64,000 nt of DNA, taken from Mycobacterium decipiens. Its GTDB lineage: Bacteria > Actinomycetota > Actinomycetes > Mycobacteriales > Mycobacteriaceae. The DNA lies in contig NZ_OY970459.1 in NCBI RefSeq assembly GCF_963853665.1, positions 124,001-188,000 on the forward strand, read 5' to 3'. The first letter of the stretch is position 1, and every line of letters starts with the position of its first letter. Shown here piece after piece: positions 37,580 to 49,856 of this stretch. The translations under genes and the position numbers were made by a program. Below the pieces are notes generated by a model. The model worked only from the letters and a program-made list of their open reading frames with translations, was not told the origin of the DNA and did not search any database.

Positions 37580-39874
37580 TCACAAGAGGCTGGGGGCCGC
37601 TTCTTTGACCACGCTGGTGGCCGAGCGCAGCCGCAGGCTGTTGCCGACGACGAACGCACTGGAGAATGCCATCGCGGCCCCGGCCAGCATCGGATTGAGC
37701 AGGCCGAGCGCGGCCAGCGGGATAGCGGCGACGTTGTAGCCGAAGGCCCAAAACAGGTTGGTCTTGATCGTGGCCAGGGTCCGGCGGGCGAGCCGGATGG
37801 CGTCTGCGGCGGCGCGCAGGTCGCCGCGCACCAGGGTGATGTCGGCGGCCTCGATCGCAACGTCGGTGCCAGTGCCCATCGCCAGTCCGAGATCGGCCGT
37901 GGCGAGTGCGGCGGCGTCGTTGATGCCGTCGCCGACCATGGCAACGACCTTGCCCTCGGATTGCAGCCGTTTGATCGCGGCCACTTTGTCGGCGGGCAGC
38001 ACTTCGGCGATGACCTGGTCGATGCCGAGCTCTGCCGCGATGCGCTGCGCGACGGTCTGGTTGTCACCGGTGAGCAGCATCGGCGTGAGACCCAGGCGCT
38101 TGAATTCATCGATGGCTTCGGCGCTGGTGGGTTTGACGGTATCGGCGACCACCAGGACACCCCGGGCGCGGCCGTCCCAGCCGACGGCGACAGCGGTTTT
38201 GCCGTCGCGCTCCGCGCGGTCTTTGGCGGCCGACAATCCAGGATCGAGGTGCTGGGATCGATCGGCCAGCAGGCTAGCACGACCGACGACCACCAGGTGT
38301 CCGTCGATAATGCCTTGCACACCTTGACCTTCCACGTTGGCGAAGTCCTCGGGTGCGGGCAAGGCGTGCACTTCGGCCTTGGCGCCCTTGGCGATAGCCC
38401 GTGCGATCGGATGCTCGGAGGCTGCCTCCAGGGCTCCCGCATAGCGCAGTAGTGTCGCGCGGTCGGTATCCGGTGCGACGATTGCCTCGACGAGGGTCAT
38501 CTTGCCGGTGGTCACCGTACCGGTCTTGTCGAGCACGATCGTGTCGACTTTGCGGGTGGACTCCAGCATTTCGGGTCCTTTGACGAGCACGCCGAGCGTA
38601 GCGGCGCGTCCCGTGCCGACCAGTAGCGCGGTCGGGGTCGCCAGCCCGAGTGCGCACGGGCAGGCGATGATGAGCACCGCGACGGCGGCGGTCAGTGCCG
38701 CGGTGATGGGAAAGCCGGCACCGAGCCATACCCCGAAGGTGGCCACCGCGATGGCGATGACGATGGGGACGAACACGCCGGAGATGCGATCAGCGAGCCG
38801 CTGTACGGCGGCCTTGCCGGATTGGGCGGCTTCGACGAGTTTGGCCATCTGGGCCAGCTGGGTGTCGTCGCCGACGCGGGTGGCGCGCACCACCAGCCGC
38901 CCGCCGGCGTTCACCGTGGCACCGGTCACGCTGTCGCCGGGGCCGATCTCGATGGGGACCGACTCGCCGGTGAGCAGCGCGGCGTCCACCGCCGAGGAGC
39001 CCGAGACGACCGTGCCGTCGGTGGCGATCTTTTCGCCGGGGCGCACCACGAATTCGTCACCCACCTTGAGTTGGTCGACGGGGATGCGGATTTCGATGCC
39101 ATGCGTGTCGGGGCGCAGTAGGGTGACGTCCTTGGCGCCCAGGTCCAACAGGGCGCGCAGTGCCGCGCCTGCCCGGCGCTTGGAGCGCTTCTCGAAGTAG
39201 CGGCCGGCCAGCACGAACATGGTCACGCCCGCGGCCACCTCGAGGTAGATGTTGGCCGCGCCGTCGCCGGGTGTCACGGTCAGCTCGAAGGGATGGCGCA
39301 TGCCCGGTTCCCCGGCGGTCCCCAGGAACAGGGCATACAGCGACCACAGGAACGCCGAGAGGGTCCCAACCGAGACCAGTGTGTCCATGGTGGCGGCGCC
39401 GTGTTTGAGATTGACCCACGCGGCCTCGTGGAACGGCCGGCCCGCCCACACGACGACGGGTGCGGCCAGGACCAGGGAGGCCCATTGCCAGTAGCGGAAC
39501 TGCAGGACGGGCAGCATCGCCATGAGGATCACCGGGCCGGCGAGCACGATCGTGGCAACCAGCCGGGTGCGCAGCGACCGCAGCTCTGGGTCGCATGCCA
39601 CCCGCTGGGCCGCTGGGTTGTCCGGTTCGTCATGGTGGCGCGACAGCGCCGCGGTGTAACCGGCCTTTTGGACCTCGGCGATCAGCGCCTGCGGGTCATA
39701 CCCCGCGGGAACCGTCACGGTTGCTAGCTCGGTCGCGTAGTTGACGGCGGCGTTGACCCCGTCGAGCTTGTTCAGCCTCTTCTCGATCCGCGCCGCGCAT
39801 GAGGCACAGGTCATTCCGGCGATCTCGAACTCGAGGTTGCTCACCGTGGCAGGCGAGCCGGTTGTCTCGGGCAT
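37580..39874 (-). CDS. Copper-exporting P1B-type ATPase (CopA/CtpA-like)
   Basis: Protein of 764 aa in the plasma membrane. It has an N-terminal heavy-metal domain with MTCASC (21-26), the transmembrane CPC motif in [13 protein letters not shown], the phosphorylation site [12 protein letters not shown], an HP motif (SEHPIARA) and the hinge [12 protein letters not shown]. The CPC and CxxC sites indicate Cu(I) export. It lies 10 bases downstream of the periplasmic-type gene at 39885-40787, with two RicR-type boxes ahead of the pair. Mycobacteria have several paralogues, so I do not assign a symbol. Confidence 0.95.
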   Translation of the reverse strand: MPETTGSPATVSNLEFEIAGMTCASCAARIEKRLNKLDGVNAAVNYATELATVTVPAGYDPQALIAEVQKAGYTAALSRHHDEPDNPAAQRVACDPELRSLRTRLVATIVLAGPVILMAMLPVLQFRYWQWASLVLAAPVVVWAGRPFHEAAWVNLKHGAATMDTLVSVGTLSAFLWSLYALFLGTAGEPGMRHPFELTVTPGDGAANIYLEVAAGVTMFVLAGRYFEKRSKRRAGAALRALLDLGAKDVTLLRPDTHGIEIRIPVDQLKVGDEFVVRPGEKIATDGTVVSGSSAVDAALLTGESVPIEIGPGDSVTGATVNAGGRLVVRATRVGDDTQLAQMAKLVEAAQSGKAAVQRLADRISGVFVPIVIAIAVATFGVWLGAGFPITAALTAAVAVLIIACPCALGLATPTALLVGTGRAATLGVLVKGPEMLESTRKVDTIVLDKTGTVTTGKMTLVEAIVAPDTDRATLLRYAGALEAASEHPIARAIAKGAKAEVHALPAPEDFANVEGQGVQGIIDGHLVVVGRASLLADRSQHLDPGLSAAKDRAERDGKTAVAVGWDGRARGVLVVADTVKPTSAEAIDEFKRLGLTPMLLTGDNQTVAQRIAAELGIDQVIAEVLPADKVAAIKRLQSEGKVVAMVGDGINDAAALATADLGLAMGTGTDVAIEAADITLVRGDLRAAADAIRLARRTLATIKTNLFWAFGYNVAAIPLAALGLLNPMLAGAAMAFSSAFVVGNSLRLRSATSVVKEAAPSLL

Positions 39875-39884
39875 GACGGCTCCT

Positions 39885-40787
39885 TCAGTTGTGTGCCGCC
39901 GTTGGCGGCTCGGCGTTGAGGACGAACTGCGCGGTGTGCACCCGTCCGGCGACCTCAAAGTCCAGGTAGACCAGATACCGGCCCGGGGTGGGCCCTTCGG
40001 CCAGGAACCCGACCCGTCCGGCGGTCGGCTCGGCGGCTACGGCGTGTGCGTGCAGGTACGCCAGATCACCCTCCCGCAGCGCAACCAGGTGGCCGTAGGC
40101 GCCCAGGTAGGGCTGCAGTGTGGTGACGGGTTGGCCGTCACGGGTCACGGTAACGGTCAATTTCGATACCGCTTCGGCGCGGAAAGCTCCATCGATCGCC
40201 ACGGCAAACCCGTCCACCCGGCTCACCGTCGACACCGTCGTCGCACGGCGGGGTGTGACGCAGCCGCCGACTTCCAGCGCGTATGAGAGGACCCGGCCGG
40301 TGCCCGCGCCGGTGTCCTTGCCGGTGGCTGCAGCGGGGACGAAGTCGGCGAAAATGCGGTAGGTGCCCGCCGCTTTCCAGGTCCATGGGATCGACCACTG
40401 GCCGGCGACGTTCATCGTGGGATGCACGTGGCGGAACTCGGCGCCGTCGCTGCGCACCACGATCAGATGCAATTGTTTGGTGTTCTCGGTGTCAAACTTC
40501 GTCACCGGTACGCCCGCCAGTGTCTCGATCCGAAACGACAGCGTGCCGCTGACCCCGGCGGCCGACGGGGCAGCTACGTCGCCCAACATCAGACCACCCT
40601 GGCTGAGCGACACCCCGCGCACCGACTGCGAGCCGGCCTTGTGCCCGGCGACGTTCGTGTTGGGGATCGCCCGAGCCCACGAGGAGGCGACATGCGGCGG
40701 AACGACCGAGCCACCGGCCACGAGTGCCGCGCCGAGCACGACCGCCAATCCGGCCCAGAAGAATGCGAGTCTGGCGGTGGTGCTCAT
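39885..40787 (-). CDS. Membrane-anchored protein of the copper operon
   Basis: Protein of 300 aa. Residues 5-27 are a membrane anchor or uncleaved signal ([20 protein letters not shown]) and the rest faces the periplasm. His-rich potential metal sites occur at RHVHPT and YLHAHA, and there is an immunoglobulin-like beta pattern ([22 protein letters not shown]). Proteins of this type accompany actinobacterial CopA genes. A role in copper capture is inferred from this and from the RicR-type boxes upstream. Confidence 0.82.
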   Translation of the reverse strand: MSTTARLAFFWAGLAVVLGAALVAGGSVVPPHVASSWARAIPNTNVAGHKAGSQSVRGVSLSQGGLMLGDVAAPSAAGVSGTLSFRIETLAGVPVTKFDTENTKQLHLIVVRSDGAEFRHVHPTMNVAGQWSIPWTWKAAGTYRIFADFVPAAATGKDTGAGTGRVLSYALEVGGCVTPRRATTVSTVSRVDGFAVAIDGAFRAEAVSKLTVTVTRDGQPVTTLQPYLGAYGHLVALREGDLAYLHAHAVAAEPTAGRVGFLAEGPTPGRYLVYLDFEVAGRVHTAQFVLNAEPPTAAHN

Positions 40788-40811
40788 GCGACCGGAACCA
40801 TCTCCTATCGA

Positions 40812-40826
40812 TACCCGGAGGGGGTA
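40812..40826. promoter_or_regulatory. RicR/CsoR-type copper box 1
   Basis: TACCC-GGAGG-GGGTA, an exact match to TACCC-N5-GGGTA, the motif known for the Mtb copper repressor RicR; symmetry extends one base outward on each side. It lies 25 bases before the copper operon start. Confidence 0.85.
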
Positions 40827-40844
40827 TCTACGTCAGTATCTGTA

Positions 40845-40859
40845 TACCCCCATGGGGTA
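40845..40859. promoter_or_regulatory. RicR/CsoR-type copper box 2
   Basis: TACCC-CCATG-GGGTA, a second exact match 18 bases from box 1. It is between the copper operon and the SRPBCC gene at 40950, so either promoter could be controlled. Confidence 0.85.
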
Positions 40860-40949
40860 TTACTGTCAAGAGGTTGTTCCGGGGAGGACGGGCGGGCCGC
40901 TTTATCGTGGGACTCACCGGGTAGGTCAGCGATACAACCGAAGGGAGAC

Positions 40950-41426
40950 ATGATGACTGTCACCGTTGTCGATGCGGGACCCCGCCGGGTCAGCCGCAGT
41001 GTCGAGGTAGCCGCTCCGGTGGCCGAGCTGTTCGCCATCGCCGCCGATCCCCGGCGCCACCGCGAATTGGACGGATCGGGCACGGTGCGTGACAACATCA
41101 AGGTACCGGCGAATTTCGGTGTCGGGTCAAAGTTTTCGACCAAGATGAAGATGTTCGGTGTGCCATACCGCATTACCAGCACGGTAACCGAGCTCAAAAC
41201 GAACGAAGTGGTGGAATGGCGTCATCCGCTGGGCCACCGCTGGCGATGGGAATTCGAGCCGCTCTCACCGACGCTGACCCGCGTCACCGAGACGTTCGAC
41301 TATCACGACGCAGGTGCGATCAAGAACGGGCTGAAGTACTACGAGCGGATGGGTTTCGCGAAGGCCAACGGGTCGGGAATCGAGGCGACGCTGGCCAAGC
41401 TGCACGATCGCTACGCCGGGCGGTAG
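40950..41426 (+). CDS. SRPBCC (polyketide cyclase/START-like) protein
   Basis: Protein of 158 aa. The N-terminal [23 protein letters not shown], middle [13 protein letters not shown] and [19 protein letters not shown] belong to the SRPBCC lipid- or ligand-binding fold. Two ATGs (40950, 40953) follow AAGGGAG. Divergent from the copper operon and possibly under the same copper boxes; a copper link is not otherwise supported. Confidence 0.85.
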   Translation: MMTVTVVDAGPRRVSRSVEVAAPVAELFAIAADPRRHRELDGSGTVRDNIKVPANFGVGSKFSTKMKMFGVPYRITSTVTELKTNEVVEWRHPLGHRWRWEFEPLSPTLTRVTETFDYHDAGAIKNGLKYYERMGFAKANGSGIEATLAKLHDRYAGR

Positions 41427-41427
41427 G

Positions 41428-41982
41428 TCACGACGGATCGGGGGCGTCCCAGGCCACCACGCCGGACACCCAATGGCTCAGTTGTTCCACTTGGTCATTG
41501 CGGTGCAGGTGGCGTGGCGGCGTCGCGTAGGTGGCGTACGGCCGACAGCGGATGACAACCCGGTTCTCCCGCTCCGACATTGCTTCGATGGCCGGGCGTG
41601 CCTCGTCGCCGAGGGGTTGACCGGACATTCGACCGGCGACCGCCATCATCACGTCAACGGCCAGGGTGCGGTCTGGATCGAGCGTCGCATCGGCGTAGAC
41701 CTGTAGATAGGTGAAGGGCCACCGCTCGTCGAGTACGCACAGGCCAACCTTGCCGTCGCGTTCGACCACGCGGGCCTTGCCTCGGCCGGCCATGGTGGAC
41801 ACCAACAGCTCGTCGGCGTCGGTGGGGATGTAGTAGACGACCGACATCGCCGGACCGTCGCTGCGGCGACGGTAGCCGAACACGCAGGTGCGGTGCGTAC
41901 GGACGAACTCGCGACGCTCGGACGGGAGCATGTCGCGGTCGGTCGGAGCGGTATACGGCGTTGGGGCCAGGGGGAGCAGCAT
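41428..41982 (-). CDS. PNPOx-family flavin/F420-dependent protein
   Basis: Protein of 184 aa of the pyridoxamine-phosphate-oxidase-like split barrel: MLPSERREFVRTHRTCVFGY, DADELLVSTMAGRGKARVV and KVGLCVLDERWPFTYLQVY are typical of PPOX-class F420-binding proteins. ATG 41982 has AAGGA nine bases upstream; ATG 41991 directly abuts that site and is less likely. Ends one base after the convergent SRPBCC stop. Substrate unknown. Confidence 0.85.
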   Translation of the reverse strand: MLLPLAPTPYTAPTDRDMLPSERREFVRTHRTCVFGYRRRSDGPAMSVVYYIPTDADELLVSTMAGRGKARVVERDGKVGLCVLDERWPFTYLQVYADATLDPDRTLAVDVMMAVAGRMSGQPLGDEARPAIEAMSERENRVVIRCRPYATYATPPRHLHRNDQVEQLSHWVSGVVAWDAPDPS

Positions 41983-42124
41983 GCGAAACATCCTTGCGAT
42001 CAGCCCGCGGCGATCTTAGTGGTATCGGGAAACGTGCGGGAGAACTTCTGAGGCCAGCAGATGCAAACTGGCCCAGCCGTCTTCGACTGGAAATCCGCCG
42101 ATGACTTCGGCGCGGTGAGCAAAC

Positions 42125-42784
42125 TCATTGCCGCGCAACGGTTCTGCGCTTGCCACGCGTGAACAGCGTTCCGCTGATGAGCTGCTTGACTGAGTCCAGC
42201 GTGGCGTCGTAGGCCTCCGGTGACAGGCTGGCCGCCTGCTCCGAAAGGCCGCGCGTGAGCGCGCAGATGGCCTCCACCGCGGCCCCCGAGCCGGTGTCGG
42301 GGGACAGCAGCCCTTTTGCCTGGGCCTCGTCAACGATCTCGGTGACGACGTCGCGCAGCGCCCTGGAACCCGGGTATTTGGGACCACCCCGCCGCAATTG
42401 GGCAGTACTCTCGACGCGGATCGCCCGCAAGAACGCTGCCAGGTAGGGATAGTCGTATTTCAACTGCTTCGATGCTTCCAGCACCTTCCCGAGGCGGTCG
42501 ATGGGGTCATCGGACAGCGCCGCGGCGGCCCGCAGCCGCGGCAGGACGATCTCCTCGATCTCCTCGCCGGTCGCTTTGAGCAGTTCGGACTTGTTCGGAA
42601 AGTAGTGATACAGGCTGCCGCTGGTCATTTCTGCTGCCCGGGCGATCTCGCGGATCGTCGCGTGTGAGTAGCCGACCTCAGCCACGCAGCGCATCGTTGC
42701 CACGATGATCCGCCGACGGGTTTCCTCGCCGCTGGCACCCACCGGCCGGCCCAATTGCGACCCGGACCGCGTCGTAACCGTCAT
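42125..42784 (-). CDS. TetR-family regulator, paralogue A
   Basis: Protein of 219 aa. The DNA-binding domain (residues about 20-70) is nearly identical to that of the divergent gene at 42928: both contain GASGEETRRRIIVATMRCVA, ATIREIA and YFPNKSELLKAT. The ligand domains differ. The protein probably regulates genes of this neighbourhood. The 133 bases after its stop, up to the PNPOx gene, hold no clear feature. Confidence 0.92.
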   Translation of the reverse strand: MTVTTRSGSQLGRPVGASGEETRRRIIVATMRCVAEVGYSHATIREIARAAEMTSGSLYHYFPNKSELLKATGEEIEEIVLPRLRAAAALSDDPIDRLGKVLEASKQLKYDYPYLAAFLRAIRVESTAQLRRGGPKYPGSRALRDVVTEIVDEAQAKGLLSPDTGSGAAVEAICALTRGLSEQAASLSPEAYDATLDSVKQLISGTLFTRGKRRTVARQ

Positions 42785-42859
42785 GCCGCGCAGCGCCCGC
42801 CGTAGGGCTGTCCGTCATCCACCCCGCACCTCCGCGGATACCCAAAATAATCGATCACC

Positions 42860-42871
42860 CGAATATATTCG
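42860..42871. promoter_or_regulatory. Candidate TetR operator between the paralogous pair
   Basis: CGAATATATTCG is a perfect 12-bp palindrome midway between the two divergent TetR starts (42784 and 42928), flanked by further AT-rich half-sites (AATCGATCA, GATGAT). Either protein, or both, could bind it. Confidence 0.65.
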
Positions 42872-42927
42872 ATGATGTGGATGCCCACGGTCGAAGGTGG
42901 GCAACATGGCAGTGAGGACACGATCAC

Positions 42928-43566
42928 ATGACCCGGACACAGCTGGGCCGGCCGGTGGGTGCCAGCGGCGAGGAAACCCGTCGGCGGATCATCGTGGCAA
43001 CGATGCGCTGCGTGGCCAACAAGGGCTATTCACGAGCGACGATCCGCGAGATCGCCAGCATGGCGAATGTGACCAGCGCCAGCCTGTACAACTACTTTCC
43101 GAACAAGTCCGAACTGCTCAAGGCGACGATTGCGGCCCGCGCCGACGCCGCCATGCCACGGCTGCGTGATGCCGCGGCAGGGGCTGGCGACGTCGTCGAC
43201 CGAATACAAGCGGTGCTCGACGAATGCGGTGATCTGATGCGTGAGTACCCCGACCTGGCCGCGTTCGAATGGGCGATCCGCGCGGAGAATGTCATCACCC
43301 TGGACGGGCGCGAGGCGGCCGAGAACTCCGGCCCCGAAGCGGAGCCGGAGTTCTCGACGTTCCGCGAAATCATCGAGGGCCTCGTTGACGACGCGCGCCG
43401 AAATGGCGAACTCGGGGAGCGCCACGATCGGCGGGGTGCGGTGGAAGCGATCTACGCGCTCATCTACGGGCTGACCGAGCTGGCCGCCACCTTGCCGCCG
43501 GATGAATACCAGGCCGCACTGAGGTCGGCCAAGGTATTGGTCGAAGGCGCACTGCTCGCTCGTTAG
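42928..43566 (+). CDS. TetR-family regulator, paralogue B
   Basis: Protein of 212 aa, with the same DNA-binding region as paralogue A (recognition helix TSASLYNYFPNK against TSGSLYHYFPNK) but a separate effector domain (VLDECGDLMREYPDLAAFEWAIRAEN). ATG 42928 follows GTGAGGA. It is immediately upstream of the monooxygenase cluster and is the likeliest regulator of it. Confidence 0.93.
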   Translation: MTRTQLGRPVGASGEETRRRIIVATMRCVANKGYSRATIREIASMANVTSASLYNYFPNKSELLKATIAARADAAMPRLRDAAAGAGDVVDRIQAVLDECGDLMREYPDLAAFEWAIRAENVITLDGREAAENSGPEAEPEFSTFREIIEGLVDDARRNGELGERHDRRGAVEAIYALIYGLTELAATLPPDEYQAALRSAKVLVEGALLAR

Positions 43567-43619
43567 CTTTCCTTGGATCGCACCTGTTGATCCGCCCCGA
43601 CAGGCGATCGTCTTGATGC

Positions 43620-43638
43620 AATCAATCGCTTGATTATA
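43620..43638. promoter_or_regulatory. Operator-like element, left end of the monooxygenase cluster
   Basis: ATCAATCGCTTGATTATA at 43621-43638, with AATCAA and TTGATT arms around TCGC (43620-43635). It differs by one base from 48245-48262 at the opposite end of the cluster. A -10-like TATAGA overlaps its right side, about 25 bases before the first monooxygenase start. Confidence 0.75.
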
Positions 43639-43666
43639 GAGTCATCACGAAGAGGGAGTCCAGAGC

Positions 43667-45462
<1,796 letters not shown>

Positions 45463-45466
<4 letters not shown>

Positions 45467-47052
45467 CAAGCCGGCCAGCCCGTCGGCGATACGGCATGGG
45501 CCGGTTAAGAGCGGCGACCCGGCGTCGCCGCGCACCGAAGGTAGCGATCATCGGCGCCGGGTTCGGCGGCCTCGGCGCGGCGGTGGCGTTGCGTCGAAGA
45601 GGCATCGACGACGTGGTGATCGTCGAGGGCGACGACGGAGTCGGGGGCACGTGGCGGCGCAACACCTATCCGGGCGCCGCCTGCGACATTCAGAGTCATC
45701 TGTACTCGTTTTCCTTTGCACCCAACAAATCCTGGAGCCGCACCTACGCTCGGCAGCCCGAGATTCTGGCCTACCTGGAGTCGGTGGCCGATGACTTCGA
45801 TCTGCGCCGTCATCTCATGCTCGGCACCCGGGTGCATACGGCTCGTTGGAACGCGGACACCTGGCGATGGGATTTGCACCTGCACCGTGACGGTCAGGTC
45901 GAGATGCTCACTGTCGACGTCGTCGTCTGTGCCACCGGATTATTCGGGTCGGTGAAGCTTCCCGAGATAGCGGGGCTGACCGACTTTGACGGAGCCCTGA
46001 TGCACACTGCGCAGTGGGATCACAGTGTGGACCTGGCGGGCGCGAACGTGGCGGTGATCGGCACGGGGGCCAGCGGGGTGCAAGTGGTTCCCGAGCTAAC
46101 GAAAACCGCCCAACGGCTGACGGTGTTTCAGCGAACTCCGCCTTGGATGGTTCCCAAGGACGACCGCCCGTACAGCACAAGCGAATTGGCACGATTCCGG
46201 CGTAACCCGCTAGCGGTCCGCCGCACCCGCTGGCAGATCTGGAAGTTCCAGCACGACAACACCGGGACATTTGCCAACGACCCGGTGGTGGCCGCCCGCA
46301 CGCACATCGCGGCCTCGTTCATCGAGCGCACGGTGCCCGACGAGCGGCTTCGCCGGGCGCTAACACCGGACTATCCGTTCCGCTGCAAGCGGGTACTGCT
46401 GGGCGACGAGTACTACCGCGCGCTGCAGCAGGGTCATGTCGAACTCGTCACCGACCCCATCGACCGGATCACCGCGACATCGGTCGTTACCGCTAGCGGT
46501 GCGTCCGATCGGGTCTTTGATGTCGATGCGATTGTGCTGGCCACTGGATTTGAGACGTCGCGTTACCTGTCGGGCATCGAGGTTATCGGCATCGGGGGTC
46601 GTCGCTTGCACGAGCACTGGGGGCCCGACCCCAGCGCGTATTTGGGCGTCGCTGTTGCCGGATTCCCAAATTTCTTTATGCTCTACGGTCCGAATACCAA
46701 CCAAGCCGGCAACTCGATCGTCTACGTGCTCGAAGCCGGCGCGCGACTAGTGGCTAGCGCGGTAAGCCGGTTGGCACGTCGAGGTGGATACCTCCAAGTG
46801 CGTCCGGAGGTCGAAAGGCAATACAACGAACGGCTTTCCGAAGACCTGGAGCGCACCATCTGGACACGGTGTGACAGCTACTTCCGTTCGCCCACCGGCC
46901 GCATCGTCACTCAATGGCCGTACACCGAACTGGAATACGCTCGCCGCACGTGGCGGGTGCGGCCACGTGAGTGGATGCACCGAACTCGCGCGGTCCGATC
47001 GCTGGGACTAGTCAAGACCGAAATCGATGACGCCGCGGATCAGTTCGCCTGA
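45463..47052 (+). CDS. Flavin-containing Baeyer-Villiger monooxygenase 2
   Basis: Protein of 529 aa. FAD loop GAGFGG (31-36), GGTWRRNTYPGAACDIQSH, the fingerprint FDGALMHTAQWD, NADPH loop IGTGASG, and LYGPNTNQAGNS. Distinct from BVMO 1 and shorter because it lacks the N-terminal extension. Translationally coupled to BVMO 1. Its last 45 bases overlap the end of the convergent alcohol dehydrogenase gene. Confidence 0.93.
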
Positions 47053-48165
47053 AGCCAGAGCGGCGTAGGCGTCGTTGATGTCCTCGAGTCGATAGCGACG
47101 GGTGATCATTTCGTCGAGGAATAGCTGACCCGATTCGTAGAGCGTGGCCAAACGCCCAATGTCACGCCGAGGATTGCACGAGCCAAACACGGTGCCGCAC
47201 AGAGTCTTGTTCATCAGTATGAAGTCTTGCAGGCCGACGGCGATCGAGTTTGTCGTCGGCGACGGCAGCCCGGTGAGAACACAGGTGCCGCCCTTACGGG
47301 TGAGGGCCAGGGCTGACCCGACGTCGTCCGCACCGATCATCGCGGGGCAGACGACGACCGCGTCGGCCATGACGCCACGGGTCAGCTCATGCACGATGTC
47401 GATCGCCTCGGACGCCGTCGTCGCGGTGTGCGTGGCGCCGAAGGCCGGGGCGGCCTGCCGCTTGAACTCGACTGGGTCGACCGCGACGATGCGGGCGGCG
47501 CCGCCGATGCGCGCGCCCTGGACCGCCGCGGTGCCGATGCCTCCCACGCCGATAACAACCACCGTGTCGCCATCGCGCACATTGCCACGATGCACGATCG
47601 AGCCGTATCCCGTCGGGACCGCGCACGCCAGCAGTGCGGCGGGCACCAACGGGAGACCCGGATCGATCTTGACCAGTGAATCCGCCGAGACGACCGTGTG
47701 TTCGGCGAATGCCCCAATCTTGGATATGTGCCCAAGGTTTCGTCCATCCACGGTGTGATGGCGAAACGTGCCGTCGGTCGGCATACCCGGTGCCAGCGTC
47801 CCAGCACCGGCGTCGCACAGATATTCCGTCCCCGTTTGGCACCACCGGCACTGCCCGCACACCGCGACAAATGACGTCACCACATGGTCGCCCGGCGCGA
47901 AGTGGGTGACCCCCGGGCCGACCTCGAGCACCACGCCGGAGCCTTCGTGTCCGCCGATCGTCGGCGACATGGCCGGCAACCCCAGGGAGCGCAGCGTGTC
48001 CGGAGGTGGGGCCAGCTTTCCCTGCCGGATGTGTTCGTCGGAGTGGCAGAGCCCAGTGGCGGCCAGTCGCACCAGAACCTCTCCGGTTCGTGGGGGATCC
48101 AGCTCAAAATCTTCGACGGTCCACGGATGGCCGTACTCGTAGAGGATGGCCGCGTGGCTCCGCAT
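47008..48165 (-). CDS. Zinc-dependent alcohol dehydrogenase
   Basis: Protein of 385 aa of the class III-like medium-chain dehydrogenases. Catalytic zinc ligands in GLCHSDEH and GHEGSGVV, structural zinc cysteines in CGQCRWCQTGTEYLC, and NAD loop IGVGGIG. It resembles mycobacterial AdhD-type enzymes. Interconverts an alcohol with an aldehyde or ketone, so it could supply the ketone for the two BVMOs, a common order in ring catabolism. ATG 48165 chosen for the standard N-terminus. Confidence 0.92.
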   Translation of the reverse strand: MRSHAAILYEYGHPWTVEDFELDPPRTGEVLVRLAATGLCHSDEHIRQGKLAPPPDTLRSLGLPAMSPTIGGHEGSGVVLEVGPGVTHFAPGDHVVTSFVAVCGQCRWCQTGTEYLCDAGAGTLAPGMPTDGTFRHHTVDGRNLGHISKIGAFAEHTVVSADSLVKIDPGLPLVPAALLACAVPTGYGSIVHRGNVRDGDTVVVIGVGGIGTAAVQGARIGGAARIVAVDPVEFKRQAAPAFGATHTATTASEAIDIVHELTRGVMADAVVVCPAMIGADDVGSALALTRKGGTCVLTGLPSPTTNSIAVGLQDFILMNKTLCGTVFGSCNPRRDIGRLATLYESGQLFLDEMITRRYRLEDINDAYAALASGELIRGVIDFGLD

Positions 48166-48244
48166 GGGTGCTGGCCCCCTCTGTCCTGACCCACCGCAAC
48201 GACGGCGCCGAAAACGGCCCGAGGACGCACCGGCGGGACATACT

Positions 48245-48262
48245 ATCAATCGATTGATTATA
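48245..48262. promoter_or_regulatory. Operator-like element, right end of the monooxygenase cluster
   Basis: ATCAATCGATTGATTATA, whose first 14 bases (48245-48258) are a perfect palindrome. It is 80 bases upstream of the alcohol dehydrogenase start and 33 bases before the PE gene ATG (48295), and matches 43621-43638 at 17 of 18 bases. Confidence 0.78.
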
Positions 48263-48294
48263 TGCTTGGCGCATTGCCTGGTGGAAGGATAGCG

Positions 48295-49614
48295 ATGTCG
48301 TACGTCGTCGCGGTTGCGGAGCTGTTGTCGTCGGCGGCGACGGATCTGGCCGGCATCGGCTCCGCGGTGAGCGCGGCGAATGCGTCGGCGGCGCTACCCA
48401 CCACCGGGCGGCTGGCCGCTGCTGGCGACGAAGTGTCGGCGGCGGTGGCGGCGCTATTCGTCGGGCGCGCCAGGGAGTATCAGGAGCTGAGCGTTCGAGC
48501 CAGTGAGTTTCACCAGCAGTTTGTGCGCTCGTTGATGGCGAGTGCGGGGTCGTATGCGGCGGGCCAGGCCGGCGGCAACGGTGGTAGTGCGGGGTTGATC
48601 GGCAACGGCGGCGCCGGCGGGGAAGGCGGGTCGGGTCCCAACCCCGGTGCAGGAGGGGCCGGCGGCGCCGGTGGGCTTTTGGCCGGCCACGCCGGTTCCA
48701 GCGGTGCGCAGGGCACGTAGGTCGGCGGGCCGGGCGACCCGGGTGGGCCCGGCGAGCCGCCCGGACGGAACGCGGTTGACGCGGCCGGTGATGGTGACCT
48801 CGTTTCGTCCGACGGCGGACGAATCACGAATGGTTCGCTGGATGAGATCTCAGGCCTTGATGCCGGCATCAAGAATCCGAATGTCCTTTGGATGCATAAC
48901 GATTCCCGCGACTCGGCGCGCATATTCGCGATCGACGCCCAGACCGGGCAAACGCTTGGCAGCTATACCCTGGGGGTGCCGGGGCGATCGACTGGGAGGA
49001 TATGGCGGTCGCTACGGGTTCTGACGGCAAGTCCTGTATCCATGTAGGCGATATCGGTGACAACGGCGGATCGCGTAGCGACATCTGCATCTACCGCGTT
49101 CTCGAGCCGACCGTGACGGGCACCGCGACCAATCCGATGAACACCACGCTGAGCGGAGTCGAACAGCTGCGGGGGGCGCTACCCCAATGGCGAACGGATC
49201 AACTCCGAGGCGCTAGTCGTCGACCCACGGTCGGGCGACCTGCTGGTGGTGGAGAAGACCGATAACGATGTCTCCCGCGTGTTCTCGGCGCCGGCGAGCG
49301 CGTGGGGCAGCGGTGACGCGACACTGCAGCACGTTGCGACGCTGGATCTGTCGGACACCGACTCGCAGCTGGTTGCCGGCGCTGATTTCTCAGCCGGCGG
49401 TTCGCAGTTGGCGGTGCGCACCTATAACGATGTCCTGCTGTGGAACCGGGCCCCGAACAATAGTGCCTGGTCGCCGTTCGGTAAGGCAGCAGTTGCCGGG
49501 CCGGCTGTCGACGAACAGCAAGGCGAAGCGATCGCCTTCCATCCCGACGGACTCGGCTACGTGACGGTCAGCGAAGGGACTGGCCAAACCCTGCACCGTT
49601 ACGACGTTCGGTGA
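48295..49614 (+). pseudogene. Disrupted PE_PGRS gene with beta-propeller-like C-terminal domain
   Basis: The first 141 codons encode a PE domain (MSYVVAVAELLSSAATDLAGI, about 95 aa) and a short PGRS stretch, ending at TAG 48718-48720. The same frame then continues past the stop with VGGPGDPGG, NAVDAAGDGD and EISGLDAGIKNPNVLWMHND, so the stop appears to be a nonsense change. Frame shifts follow near 48975-48980 (a G5 run; one extra G restores frame into IDWEDMAVATG) and near 49173-49178 (a G6 run; one G fewer restores YPNGERINSEALVVD). The repaired C-terminus (VGDIGDNGGSRSDICIYRV through LHRYDVR) looks like a secreted beta-propeller-type domain. GGAAGG precedes the ATG. Confidence 0.82.
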
Positions 49615-49856
49615 TCTGCCCGCGTGGTGCTGGCGGCACAGCCGAACCATGACGAAAGGCGTTGCGCAACAAGCGAGTCACCTGGGCGTTGGGTAGCTGC
49701 GGCGGTTCTGCCCTTGTCGTGAAACAGGATTGGGGCCAAGGCTAGAGCATTGCGAGGCCACCAAATGTGTGTGCCACTGTGACCTTGCCTATCACCCGCC
49801 AACCGTGACAAGGTTGCGGTTAGCAGCAAGACGGACGACCAGGAGGATCGCTCCCG
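49615..49856. other. Gene-free region upstream of the MFS transporter
   Basis: 242 bases without a convincing reading frame. It contains an inverted pair ACCTTG (49782-49787) and CAAGGT (49809-49814) about 45 bases before the transporter start, and an AGGAGG site at 49841-49846. The GATTGT-type site of the downstream cluster is not present here. Confidence 0.5.
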
